Of a stretch of DNA of 25,271 bases, positions 1 through 6,119 are shown one piece after another. This DNA is from a virus. The position numbers and the translations under genes were made by a program. Below the pieces are notes generated by a model that was given only the letters and a program-made list of their open reading frames with translations, ran no database searches and was not told the DNA's origin. The stretch spans positions 1-25,271 of the IMG/VR virus record IMGVR_UViG_3300045930_000288, one strand, 5' to 3'. Within the stretch, counting starts at the first letter, position 1, and every line of letters begins with the position of its first letter.

Positions 1-345
1 GGCGGGGGGGTGACCCCCCGCCGGGTTGCCGAAATCCGAGACCAGAGCGGCCGCCACATTCCGACGGTAGCGGCTAGTGAATCCTTGCATGGCCAGTTTT
101 CCACCTGGTCATTGGCCGCTGGTCTGTCACCGTCACGTTCCGGCGTGATGGTGGCCAGCGGCCGTCCTGTTTCCCTGCGCGTCCCGGTACTCCGGTCGGA
201 ATACCGACCACGCAGGGGCCTTTTCTCTGCTCCGGCCCAGCGACAGCAGCGGGCGGGTCTAGGGAAGAGAACAGTCGGTGGTTCCGCGGCAGGATTCACA
301 AGGCATCCGCGGCCGACGACCCCAGACCCGCGCGTCGCCATCGAC
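1..345. ncRNA. candidate structured RNA region, no convincing gene
   Basis: No persuasive protein is encoded here, but the stretch is dense in perfect helices. Positions 1-9 pair with 14-22 around a GTGA loop, which is a GNRA tetraloop if the plus strand is transcribed. Positions 114-122 pair with 155-163, continued by 127-137 with 144-154, giving about 20 pairs with one 4-base bulge. Positions 173-179 pair with 211-217 and enclose 194-199 with 204-209. Positions 254-260 pair with 324-330 and enclose 274-278 with 313-317 and 284-289 with 307-312. Such ordered nesting is hard to explain by coding sequence. I looked for conserved cores of RNase P RNA, tmRNA and SRP RNA and did not find them. 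It lies on the presumed host side of the tRNA fragment. Strand and boundaries are uncertain. Confidence 0.3.
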
Positions 346-388
346 GAGCGGCGCTGACTAAATCAGCGGGGAATGGTTCTAGTGAATT

Positions 389-410
389 CCCTATTACGTC
401 GTCAATAGGG
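389..410. terminator. 7-bp hairpin with a T6 run 21 bases downstream
   Basis: CCCTATT (389-395) and AATAGGG (404-410) form a perfect 7-bp stem with an 8-base loop, and TTTTTT follows at 431-436 on the plus strand. The distance is too long for a textbook intrinsic terminator. It lies between the structured region and the 3' end of the XRE gene, so it could end transcription from either side. Confidence 0.2.
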
Positions 411-439
411 TGGGACAAGAATCTTGGAGATTTTTTCGA

Positions 440-709
440 CTAGCCGGCAGCGGCGATTTCGCGTTCGACTAACAGCTCGTCAACATCGCACCGAAAAACA
501 CGCTTGGCGATGCGCTCGATCAGAGTAAGCCGCGGCTCAAATCGGCCATTTTCAATCTCATTCCAGCGCGGCGGCTTCACATTTAGACGGTCTGCGCAAT
601 CTTCTTGTGTTAGGCCGAGCTCAAGGCGCTTAGCACGAATCAGTCCGCAAACACGTCGATGGATGGGTGAGCTTTGAGTCCTTTGACTTTTGGTCGGCAT
701 CCGTGTCAT
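440..709 (-). CDS. XRE-family helix-turn-helix regulator
   Basis: This 89-residue protein is a single Cro/C1-type helix-turn-helix domain, roughly residues 18-80. The signature is RAKRLELGLTQEDCADRL followed by the recognition part and then WNEIENGRFEP, a typical XRE helix 3/4 region, ending in an amphipathic helix. There is no sensor or protease domain. It should bind an operator as a dimer and may repress its own promoter, since an inverted repeat overlaps the -35 box. The ATG at 709 lies about 7 bases after the -10 box, so the transcript may be leaderless; Met4 is an alternative start. It sits outside the tRNA fragment on the presumed host side, so it may be a host gene rather than the phage repressor. 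The family is clear; the role is inferred. Confidence 0.85.
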   Translation of the reverse strand: MTRMPTKSQRTQSSPIHRRVCGLIRAKRLELGLTQEDCADRLNVKPPRWNEIENGRFEPRLTLIERIAKRVFRCDVDELLVEREIAAAG

Positions 710-715
710 GCCCCG

Positions 716-743
716 TTTATACCGCGAAACGATGAGCGGTCAA
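716..743 (-). promoter_or_regulatory. sigma70-like promoter of the XRE gene
   Basis: On the minus strand TTGACC (743-738) and TATAAA (721-716) are separated by 16 bases. The expected transcription start, about 7 bases past the -10 box, falls at or next to the ATG at 709, which predicts a leaderless message. Confidence 0.6.
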
Positions 744-749
744 ACGCTC
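734..749. promoter_or_regulatory. inverted repeat over the -35 box, candidate operator
   Basis: GAGCG (734-738) and CGCTC (745-749) form an inverted repeat with a 6-base spacer that overlaps the -35 element of the XRE promoter. The placement suits autorepression by the XRE dimer. Only one copy is seen, so this is suggestive. Confidence 0.35.
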
Positions 750-782
750 TCCACGCGGACGGCGGCGGCGGTGCTCGACCAG

Positions 783-821
783 GGGTCGTGGTGACCCATA
801 GTCACAACTTGCGCGGTTGTG
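783..821. repeat. three overlapping inverted repeats next to the tRNA fragment
   Basis: GGGTC/GACCC (783-787, 793-797), GTGAC/GTCAC (791-795, 801-805) and CACAAC/GTTGTG (803-808, 816-821) overlap in series just past the 3' end of the tRNA fragment. They could be the remains of the tRNA terminator or recombinase arm sites. No function can be assigned from sequence alone. Confidence 0.3.
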
Positions 822-857
822 CGTAACTGGTTAAGCACCTAAGCGCTTCGCGTGGAG

Positions 858-899
858 TACACCCAGCAGGACTCGAACCTGCAACCTTCGGTTCCGTAG
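858..899 (-). tRNA. 3' fragment of tRNA-Arg(ACG), probable attachment half-site
   Basis: Read on the minus strand, positions 899-893 give the anticodon loop CTACGGA (T33, anticodon ACG). These are followed by ACCGA (the 3' side of the anticodon stem), AGGTT (variable loop), GCAGG-TTCGAGT-CCTGC (a perfect T arm) and TGGGTGT plus discriminator A. CCA is not encoded. Upstream of position 899 the complementary anticodon-stem half, the D arm and the acceptor 5' half are all absent. A tRNA broken exactly at the anticodon loop is the usual mark of tyrosine recombinase integration into a tRNA gene. The half displaced from the host tRNA stays at the far end of the element, which puts element DNA above about 900 and host DNA below about 858. 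It could also be the attP of an unintegrated genome. The ACG identity rests on loop placement. Confidence 0.7.
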
Positions 900-1026
900 G
901 TCCGTGGTGGAGTCCAGTGCGCGTTGTGCCGATCACGGGGCTGGGGCAATTTGTGCGGTGGAAAATGGCTTGCTTTGCGCGGCAAAACCGTTGCCTTTTC
1001 ACCAGCTCCGCGCGCTGTGAATTGGC

Positions 1027-1131
1027 TTTGCTAGTCCGACTAGCAAACTGGATTTTGAATCCGGTATCTCCCCCGCTGCGATGAATCTTGCGGGGCCCGG
1101 CTGCGGAGTGGTTTGCGAGTCGGACTAGCAA
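1027..1131. repeat. repeat cluster B-A-B upstream of the membrane protein gene
   Basis: Family B is a palindrome with arms TTTGCTAGTC and GACTAGCAAA: a perfect copy is at 1027-1047, and a copy with one change in the left arm is at 1112-1131. Family A, CCCCGCTGCG ... CGGGGCCC with a GATGAATCTT centre, lies between them at 1070-1099 and folds into a GC-rich hairpin. The A-then-B order recurs at 1541-1615, so the gene between them is bracketed by direct composite repeats. Both families also occur in gaps between virion genes in this window. Confidence 0.8.
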
Positions 1132-1144
1132 TCGGGCGGAAAAG

Positions 1145-1172
1145 TTGACGCAAACGGCAGGGGCCCTATAGT
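1145..1172 (+). promoter_or_regulatory. sigma70-like promoter of the membrane protein gene
   Basis: TTGACG (1145-1150) and TATAGT (1167-1172) are 16 bases apart. The ATG of the gene begins only 7 bases after the -10 box, so transcription should start at or beside the start codon. The GGCGGG before the ATG could otherwise serve as a weak ribosome binding site if the start lies further upstream. Confidence 0.6.
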
Positions 1173-1178
1173 GGCGGG

Positions 1179-1556
1179 ATGTCGAGACTGCAGCCGGAAG
1201 CGCCGCCGATCGTGATCAACACGCTGCCCAAGCACGTGCGGGAAGCGGCCACCGCTGGGCCGCGGCGGGACACGCTGGCGCCGTTTCGCACCCGGCTGCA
1301 CGAGGCCAATTTGTGGCAGACAGCGACGCTGGCCACGGGGCTGATCTTGTGCCTGGTCATCTGGCCTTTCGTGGCGATGTTGTTGTCGGACGCCGCGCGA
1401 CGCGCCGAGCTGGTTGGCGAGCGGCCGCCCTTCGAGGGACTGGGCGGCGGCATTTTCTGGCTCGGCATGGCGCTCGTCGCCATTTCACAGATTCAGGCGA
1501 TCGGCGTGGCAATCCGCGAAATTCACCTGGCGCAGGATTGCCCCCCGCCGCGATAA
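1179..1556 (+). CDS. small two-helix membrane protein, candidate moron
   Basis: The 125-residue protein has a soluble, basic N-terminal part, two hydrophobic helices at about 48-70 and 89-111, and a short tail. It is the only sizeable gene on the plus strand and has its own promoter, next to the attachment site at the end of the late operon. This is the layout of a moron, a gene expressed from the prophage independently of the lytic programme. The stop codon TAA (1554-1556) and the last residues CPPPR are encoded by a copy of repeat A, so the original 3' end was replaced or truncated by the repeat. No family was recognised. A holin is possible from size and topology, but no endolysin neighbour is seen. 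Confidence 0.6.
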   Translation: MSRLQPEAPPIVINTLPKHVREAATAGPRRDTLAPFRTRLHEANLWQTATLATGLILCLVIWPFVAMLLSDAARRAELVGERPPFEGLGGGIFWLGMALVAISQIQAIGVAIREIHLAQDCPPPR

Positions 1557-1615
1557 ATCTTGCGGGGCCCGCTCTGCGCCTCCGCGGGTAGTGTGTTTGC
1601 TAGTCCAACTAGCAA
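1541..1615. repeat. composite repeat A-B between converging genes
   Basis: Repeat A (1541-1571, CCCCGCCGCG ... CGGGGCCC) is followed by palindrome B (1596-1615). The A copy supplies the TAA stop of the plus-strand membrane gene, and the B copy supplies the TAG stop (1611-1609) of the minus-strand gene that converges on it. The pair could also act as a two-way terminator. Confidence 0.8.
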
Positions 1616-1899
1616 GTGGTTTCCGAGCGGCGGAGCGCTTCGTCGAGGAGGCCGTCGAGCGTGAGGGGCAGGCCGGCGGATAGCGCGTGGCCCAGGGCGG
1701 CCAGTTTGGTGAGCAGGCCGGCGGCGTCGTAGGCGCGCTTGAGCTGCGCCAGGATCACGCGGCGGCGCCGCCGGCAGCCGGCCACGCCCCAGACGTTCAT
1801 GCGGTGGGCCAGCTCGATGCAGCGGCGGCAGTACTTGCGCCTGGGCGCAGCGCCAATTTGGGCCAGCAACTGCATGAGCGCGATTCCGGGGCGCGTCAT
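1609..1899 (-). CDS. small cysteine-motif protein, last gene of the tail operon
   Basis: The 96-residue protein has a CxxC pair (Cys24, Cys27) and a third cysteine at 42 just before a run of five arginines, so it could bind a metal with one further ligand. A predicted helical C-terminal half follows. Its ATG overlaps the stop codon of the preceding gene (ATGA), so the two are translationally coupled and it belongs to the late operon. It ends in ETTC followed by TAG, and the TAG comes from palindrome B. I do not recognise a family. The basic, cysteine-bearing character would suit nucleic acid binding or a structural zinc knuckle in a tail accessory protein, but neither is established. Confidence 0.6.
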   Translation of the reverse strand: MTRPGIALMQLLAQIGAAPRRKYCRRCIELAHRMNVWGVAGCRRRRRVILAQLKRAYDAAGLLTKLAALGHALSAGLPLTLDGLLDEALRRSETTC

Positions 1900-2588
1900 G
1901 CGATCGGCACGGTGTAGAGGTTTTGCAAGTAGGTGTTGCCGTCGCCGCCGGTGCCAAAAATGTTCACCCAGCCAAACCCCTCGGCATTGGTGAGCACGTA
2001 GCCGGCTGTACCCGACACGACGAAATCAATCTGGCCCATCGTGCTGCGGGCCAGCCACGGCTCATCTTTCAGATAGATGCCGTTGTCGTTGAGAGTTTTC
2101 GAGAGCGTCGTACCGCCGTGAATTCCGGAGGTGCCGGCCAGGTTGAAGAATCCCACGCCGGCCGTTAAATCATCATCTTCTACGGAGCCGCCGTTGTGCG
2201 GAAACCCGGCAAAAAAACCAGGGTTCACCGTGACGCCGGTGAGCCCGGAAAGGTTGTTGACGTATTCCAGCGTACCGGTCAGACTCGCGCCGGCGTCGCA
2301 GGTCAGGTGGAATCGGCCGCTCCACTCGCCCTCGGTAATCGCGTCCCACCAGGGCGGGTCGGAATTGGCGGCCAGCCAGTGAATCAAAAAGTAGTCGTGA
2401 ATGTTACCGGAGAATTCGACCGGGCCCTCGTGGACGGTCAGCCCCATCGCGGTGTAGGTGTTTTTGATGCCGACCAGTGCACCGCCCGTGATCGATCGGG
2501 ACTGGTTGGCGCTCCAGATCAGCACGTCGGCGCCGGCACCAACCTGGCAGCAGTCACCACCGGGCGGCCAGCGTGTGATGCAGGGCAT
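1896..2588 (-). CDS. virion protein, probable tail fibre or tip accessory
   Basis: The 230-residue protein is rich in Gly, Thr, Asn and aromatic residues in alternating short hydrophobic stretches, as in beta-rich receptor-binding or fibre proteins. The N-terminus has CITRWPPGGDCC with clustered cysteines. No catalytic motif is visible. The upstream gene ends 5 bases before its ATG, and the ribosome binding site is the purine-rich codon run (GAGGAAGAGGAAGAG) for the glutamate tail of that gene. Its place at the distal end of the tail module suggests an adsorption structure. No family was recognised, so the function is inferred from position and composition. Confidence 0.55.
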   Translation of the reverse strand: MPCITRWPPGGDCCQVGAGADVLIWSANQSRSITGGALVGIKNTYTAMGLTVHEGPVEFSGNIHDYFLIHWLAANSDPPWWDAITEGEWSGRFHLTCDAGASLTGTLEYVNNLSGLTGVTVNPGFFAGFPHNGGSVEDDDLTAGVGFFNLAGTSGIHGGTTLSKTLNDNGIYLKDEPWLARSTMGQIDFVVSGTAGYVLTNAEGFGWVNIFGTGGDGNTYLQNLYTVPIA

Positions 2589-2593
2589 GGCGG

Positions 2594-3298
2594 CTACTCT
2601 TCCTCTTCCTCAAAAAAGTCGTCGGGTAAGCAGCTCGATTCATCGACCACAAATCCGGCGGCTTCGTCGTCGGCCAGCGGACCGTCGTGCCACGAGACGC
2701 GCAGGCCCGTGCCGGGTTCCAGCTCGGGCTCGTCGTCGGCGAACCGCAGGAACCAGTCGAACACGTCGATAAACTGGCCGGTGGCCTCCCAACCGTCGTC
2801 CGTCTTTCTCCAAATCTCCATCAGCGCCGAGCCGTTTTGGGCCAGCGTCTGGGTCAGCTTGCCGTAGTAATGCGTGGGCGCTTTGAGCACCCACCAGACG
2901 CCGTAGTCATTGTCGTTGGCGTCATCGCCCAGGCCCCGCTGCCAGAACACGACAATTTTCGTATCGACCAGCAGGTAACTGTCGTGATAAGCGACCCACT
3001 GCTGATCTTCGCTCCGCTCCTCGTTGGAAAATTCCCGGTCGCCCAGCTCGGCGACAAAGTGCGCGTCGAGGAATTTGATCGGGAAAACCGTGCCGGCTTC
3101 GGGATACCCGACGGGGTCTTCCTCCGGATCCTCCGGCTGCAGCGGCTCACAGGTGACGGCCCAGCGGACTTGCACAAACCGGTCGAGCACCGGCTCGCGG
3201 ATGCGGCGGAGCTGCTGGACCTCGGACTCGAGGGCGGCCAGGCGGTGGGCCATCCGTGACAGGTCGGCTTTCAGGCTTTGGAGTTGAACGTCATGCAT
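2594..3298 (-). CDS. structural protein with N-terminal coiled coil and acidic tail
   Basis: The 234-residue protein begins with a heptad-like helix (about residues 1-37, LQSLKADLSRMAHRLAALES and on), followed by a mixed alpha/beta domain rich in Trp and Asp, and ends in FFEEEEE. The coiled coil suggests oligomerisation. The start is coupled to the preceding gene through TAATG, where the stop and start share one base. Its glutamate codons double as the ribosome binding site of the next gene. Position among distal tail genes argues for a virion component, perhaps a connector between the tail hub and the fibres. No known domain was recognised. Confidence 0.6.
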   Translation of the reverse strand: MHDVQLQSLKADLSRMAHRLAALESEVQQLRRIREPVLDRFVQVRWAVTCEPLQPEDPEEDPVGYPEAGTVFPIKFLDAHFVAELGDREFSNEERSEDQQWVAYHDSYLLVDTKIVVFWQRGLGDDANDNDYGVWWVLKAPTHYYGKLTQTLAQNGSALMEIWRKTDDGWEATGQFIDVFDWFLRFADDEPELEPGTGLRVSWHDGPLADDEAAGFVVDESSCLPDDFFEEEEE

Positions 3299-5634
3299 TA
3301 GGGGCGGGCGGCCATCAGGGCCGCCGGTCGGCCGCGGAGTTGTTTGTCTTCGGGGCGGCGGTTCAAGAGCTCGAGGGTTTCCAGCTCGGCAAAGGCGGTG
3401 GTGACCTGCATCGTGGGCGGCGGCAGCTCGGCCGAATCGCCGCCCGGAATCGTGACGACGATCTCGCTGATCACGGTGCCCAGCGACCGGACGCTGTGGG
3501 CGGATCCGAAATTGACGATGTACTGGCCGATCGCTAGCTGGCTGGTGACGATCGGCGTCGTCAGCTGCAGGCTGCGGCGGGTCTGGCCGTAGTATTCAAA
3601 AACCTGCTGGGCGCGGGCCTGCAGCACGGGCACGTCGTCGTTGATCCAGCCGCCAGCAGCGCAGCGGACCGGCTGCCGCGTCTCGAGATCCAGGCCGACG
3701 ACCGTGCCGGGCACCAGAAAATCCTGCTTGTACTGGTCGCCGGCTTCGATCACCAGCTCGCGGACGCCGCCCGGCGCTCTTTCGAACGCGGTGAAGTCGT
3801 CGGGATACACGCCCTCGGCGTGGCGATCGTCGAGCAGGCAGACGGTAAACAGGGCGTCGCGCCAGTCCCAGCGGCCCAAAAACGGATCGACCGGCAGCCG
3901 GATCATTTCGGAAAAAGCCAGCACGTGCTGCGGCTCGCCCGTAACGTGCAGCAGGACGGCCCGGTCCTGACGGGGAATTTCCACGCGGGCCGACCAGTGA
4001 CGATCGCGGTTGAGCGTGGTTTGTTCGAGGGCCGAGCCCGTGCCGATCTTTTCGACCTGGACGTAGGGGGCGTCGGTCGGTTCGCCCTCGTGCTCGCCCT
4101 GCCAGTCGGGCGTCAGGAACAGGACGAACGCGGGAATCCGGTTGTGGGGCCCGGCGGCGATCTGCTCGGGCGGCGTGCGGCCGGTGATCGTATCGCCCTG
4201 GCCGGGGACGTATTCGACGAAGGCGATCGACCGATAGTCGAAACCGTCGACCAGCGGCAGCGTGGTGGCCAGCTCGAGCTCGCGCGGGCAGACGCGGTGG
4301 TAGGAGGCCAGAAAGGCGTCGTTTTCCAGAAACACGGGATGCGCGGGCCCCTCGCCCAGGCCGTCGAACGCGATCTGGTCCCACAGGTCGGGGATGGCGA
4401 ACCGGCGGAAGACGGCGAACAGCCGGTCGGTGTGGCGCACCTCGGCGTTGGCGGCCTGCTGCTCGTTTCGGGGCAGCTCGGCGTAGTCGTCGGCCCCGCT
4501 GTAGCCGGCCTCGTACTCGGCTTCCCGCGCCAGCGGCCAGCCGATGACCAGCGAGCCGTCGGCCGCGCTGAGCGTGCAGGTGCTGGTGCGCCGGGCCCCG
4601 CGGACGCGGGCCTGGTCGATGATGCCTATGTCGGAATCCTTGATCGCGTAGCGGTTGTCGGGGGCCAGGTCGGCGGCCGTGCTGTCGTTGAGGGTCACCT
4701 GCTGCTGGTTGCCGAACAGCGTGCCCAGGTCGGTGGTGATGTCGCTGCCCAGGAGCGACACGGGCGTCAGAAACACGGCTTCGAAATCGTCCTCGGGGAG
4801 CACCGTCAGGTGCCAGGATAGCATCCGGCTCTTGGGCATCAGCAGGTTGAGCAGCTCGGCCGTGGAGTGGCCGGCCGGATCGATGACGGGCGTGTCCCAG
4901 TCGGGCAGGACCTGCTCGGTGTCGGGATCGAGGGCCAGGTCGAACGCGCCGAAGCCGGCCGGCCGCTCGTGCGCGCAGAGGTAGGCGGCGATCGTGCGGC
5001 TGCGCCACAGCGCGGCGTCGTTGTGTCCGACGTTGGGGGCGAACACAAACGTGCCCTGAAAGCCGAGCTGATTGGAGCGGTTGCCGCTGGGCGCGCCGAC
5101 GGAGCTCTCGCGATTGAAGACAAAGGGCGTGCCCGAGCGTTTTTCGCCGCCGTCGGAGTCGAGCCAGGTGGCGCCGCGGATGGGGTGGCGGTAGAGGGCG
5201 TGCTCCAGGCCCAGGCAGACCAGCGGCTGCTTGCCGCTGAGCGTGTAGACGCTCTGGCCGTTGCTCTGCCCCGTTTTCAGCAGGCCCTCGCTGTGGAACC
5301 CGTCCATTTCGATCGTGCCGTACCAGGCCAGGTCGGCCGGGTCGCCCTCGCTGCCGGTCAGGGCGTGGCCGCCGATCAGGATTTTGACATACAGGCGTCT
5401 GACATTGGTCAGCCGGGCGACGGTCTTGAGTGCGAACTCACCCTGCCGCAGGCCGACGCCGTATTCCCAGACCAGCGTGGCGGTGGACAGGCTGGGGGCC
5501 AGCCGCCAGGCGACCTCTTCGGCCCACAGGTACGGGATCCGGGTCCAGTCGTCGGTCCACTTTTGTTTGAGGTAGACGGCGTGCGGCCGGGCCGTGCGGA
5601 GCGTTTTGGACGTTAAATTGATATTCGTGGCCAA
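3298..5634 (-). CDS. large distal tail protein, candidate tail hub
   Basis: At 778 residues this is one of the largest proteins here. It lies downstream of the tape measure, where siphophages encode distal tail, hub and tail-associated proteins. The first ~110 residues are strand-rich (WRLAPSLSTATLVWEYGVG), and residues ~200-330 contain a segment like hub domains of other tail proteins (STAELLNLLMPKSRMLSW). A second set of beta-rich segments follows toward the C-terminus. No peptidase or hydrolase motif was found. The track start is TTG at 5634 with little Shine-Dalgarno support, and a dispersed repeat fills the leader, so the true start may differ by a few codons. The hub assignment rests on position and general character. 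Confidence 0.65.
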   Translation of the reverse strand: MATNINLTSKTLRTARPHAVYLKQKWTDDWTRIPYLWAEEVAWRLAPSLSTATLVWEYGVGLRQGEFALKTVARLTNVRRLYVKILIGGHALTGSEGDPADLAWYGTIEMDGFHSEGLLKTGQSNGQSVYTLSGKQPLVCLGLEHALYRHPIRGATWLDSDGGEKRSGTPFVFNRESSVGAPSGNRSNQLGFQGTFVFAPNVGHNDAALWRSRTIAAYLCAHERPAGFGAFDLALDPDTEQVLPDWDTPVIDPAGHSTAELLNLLMPKSRMLSWHLTVLPEDDFEAVFLTPVSLLGSDITTDLGTLFGNQQQVTLNDSTAADLAPDNRYAIKDSDIGIIDQARVRGARRTSTCTLSAADGSLVIGWPLAREAEYEAGYSGADDYAELPRNEQQAANAEVRHTDRLFAVFRRFAIPDLWDQIAFDGLGEGPAHPVFLENDAFLASYHRVCPRELELATTLPLVDGFDYRSIAFVEYVPGQGDTITGRTPPEQIAAGPHNRIPAFVLFLTPDWQGEHEGEPTDAPYVQVEKIGTGSALEQTTLNRDRHWSARVEIPRQDRAVLLHVTGEPQHVLAFSEMIRLPVDPFLGRWDWRDALFTVCLLDDRHAEGVYPDDFTAFERAPGGVRELVIEAGDQYKQDFLVPGTVVGLDLETRQPVRCAAGGWINDDVPVLQARAQQVFEYYGQTRRSLQLTTPIVTSQLAIGQYIVNFGSAHSVRSLGTVISEIVVTIPGGDSAELPPPTMQVTTAFAELETLELLNRRPEDKQLRGRPAALMAARP

Positions 5635-5652
5635 GGGAGCAGCAGCAAATTT

Positions 5653-5738
5653 GGCCGCGGATCACGCGGATCACACGGATCAAAACTTATTGGTGGGCTC
5701 ATCCGTGAAAATCCGCTCCATCCGTGGCATCCGTGTTC
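5653..5738. repeat. dispersed repeat C (ATCCGTG/GGATCA type)
   Basis: This consists of short iterations of GGATCACGCGGATCACACGG on one side and ATCCGTG ... ATCCG ... TCCGTGGCATCCGTG on the other, forming a long imperfect inverted repeat that fills the gap between two genes. I recall this type as a widespread intergenic repeat in planctomycetes and some other phyla; that comes from memory. It has no coding potential. Confidence 0.7.
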
Positions 5739-5744
5739 TAGTTG

Positions 5745-5763
5745 GCCCGTCGCGGCTCGCGAC
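5745..5763. repeat. dispersed hairpin D abutting a stop codon
   Basis: GCCC followed by GTCGCGGCTCGCGAC forms a 6-bp stem (GTCGCG/CGCGAC) with a 3-base loop. On the minus strand it begins directly after the TAA stop of the 107-residue gene. A second copy with compensating changes (GTCGTGGCTCACGAC, pairs kept) sits at the end of another gene at 19122-19140. Conserved pairing between copies supports a role as folded RNA or DNA. Confidence 0.7.
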
Positions 5764-6087
5764 TTAGCCCTTGAGGACGACGGTGGCGGTGGCGTTGGCG
5801 CCGGTGGATTGGATCCGCAGGAAGCCGTGCGCAAACACGGCCGACGGGACGTCGAACCATTTGCTGGCGGTGACGCTGGGGGCCAGGGCCGCGTTGGTGT
5901 TGTCGTGGATCGGCAGGAAGCTGCCGTCGGCCGTCTCGCAGCCGTTGAACGTCAGCACCGTGACGCTGGCGGGGATCTTGATCGACAAGCCGGCATAGTT
6001 GCGGATGTCGAGTACGCCGCAACTGCCCAGAGTGGCATGCAGCGCGACCGTCGTTGTTATCCATTTGCGTTGGATCGTATCGGGCAT
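5764..6087 (-). CDS. small beta-rich virion protein
   Basis: The 107-residue protein alternates short hydrophobic strands and loops with no predicted membrane segment, as expected for a small jelly-roll or Ig-like virion domain (for example SIKIPASVTVLTFNG and FLRIQSTGANATATVVLKG). The C-terminal segment resembles decoration or fibre-accessory modules that end in a final strand. It lies between the beta-helix fibre gene and the candidate hub, which fits a fibre attachment or decoration role. Repeat D begins immediately at its stop codon. The start is ATG with a weak ribosome binding site. No family was identified. Confidence 0.55.
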   Translation of the reverse strand: MPDTIQRKWITTTVALHATLGSCGVLDIRNYAGLSIKIPASVTVLTFNGCETADGSFLPIHDNTNAALAPSVTASKWFDVPSAVFAHGFLRIQSTGANATATVVLKG

Positions 6088-6119
6088 CGGTTCACCGTTT
6101 CAAAAAATTAAAAGGTTGC

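Noticed and set aside
10-357. Open frame of 115 residues on the plus strand at the left edge
   Set aside because: Arg/Pro/Ser-rich, with no domain-like pattern, and it runs straight through several strong hairpins; better explained as structured non-coding sequence.
802-1131. Minus-strand frame of 109 residues
   Set aside because: Its EPKVAGSSPAGCTP stretch is the usual false translation of a tRNA, here the tRNA fragment, and the rest is repeats.
3596-5008. Minus-strand frame of 470 residues in another phase
   Set aside because: Overlaps the 778-residue tail gene; extreme Arg/Pro/Ala content typical of an out-of-frame reading.
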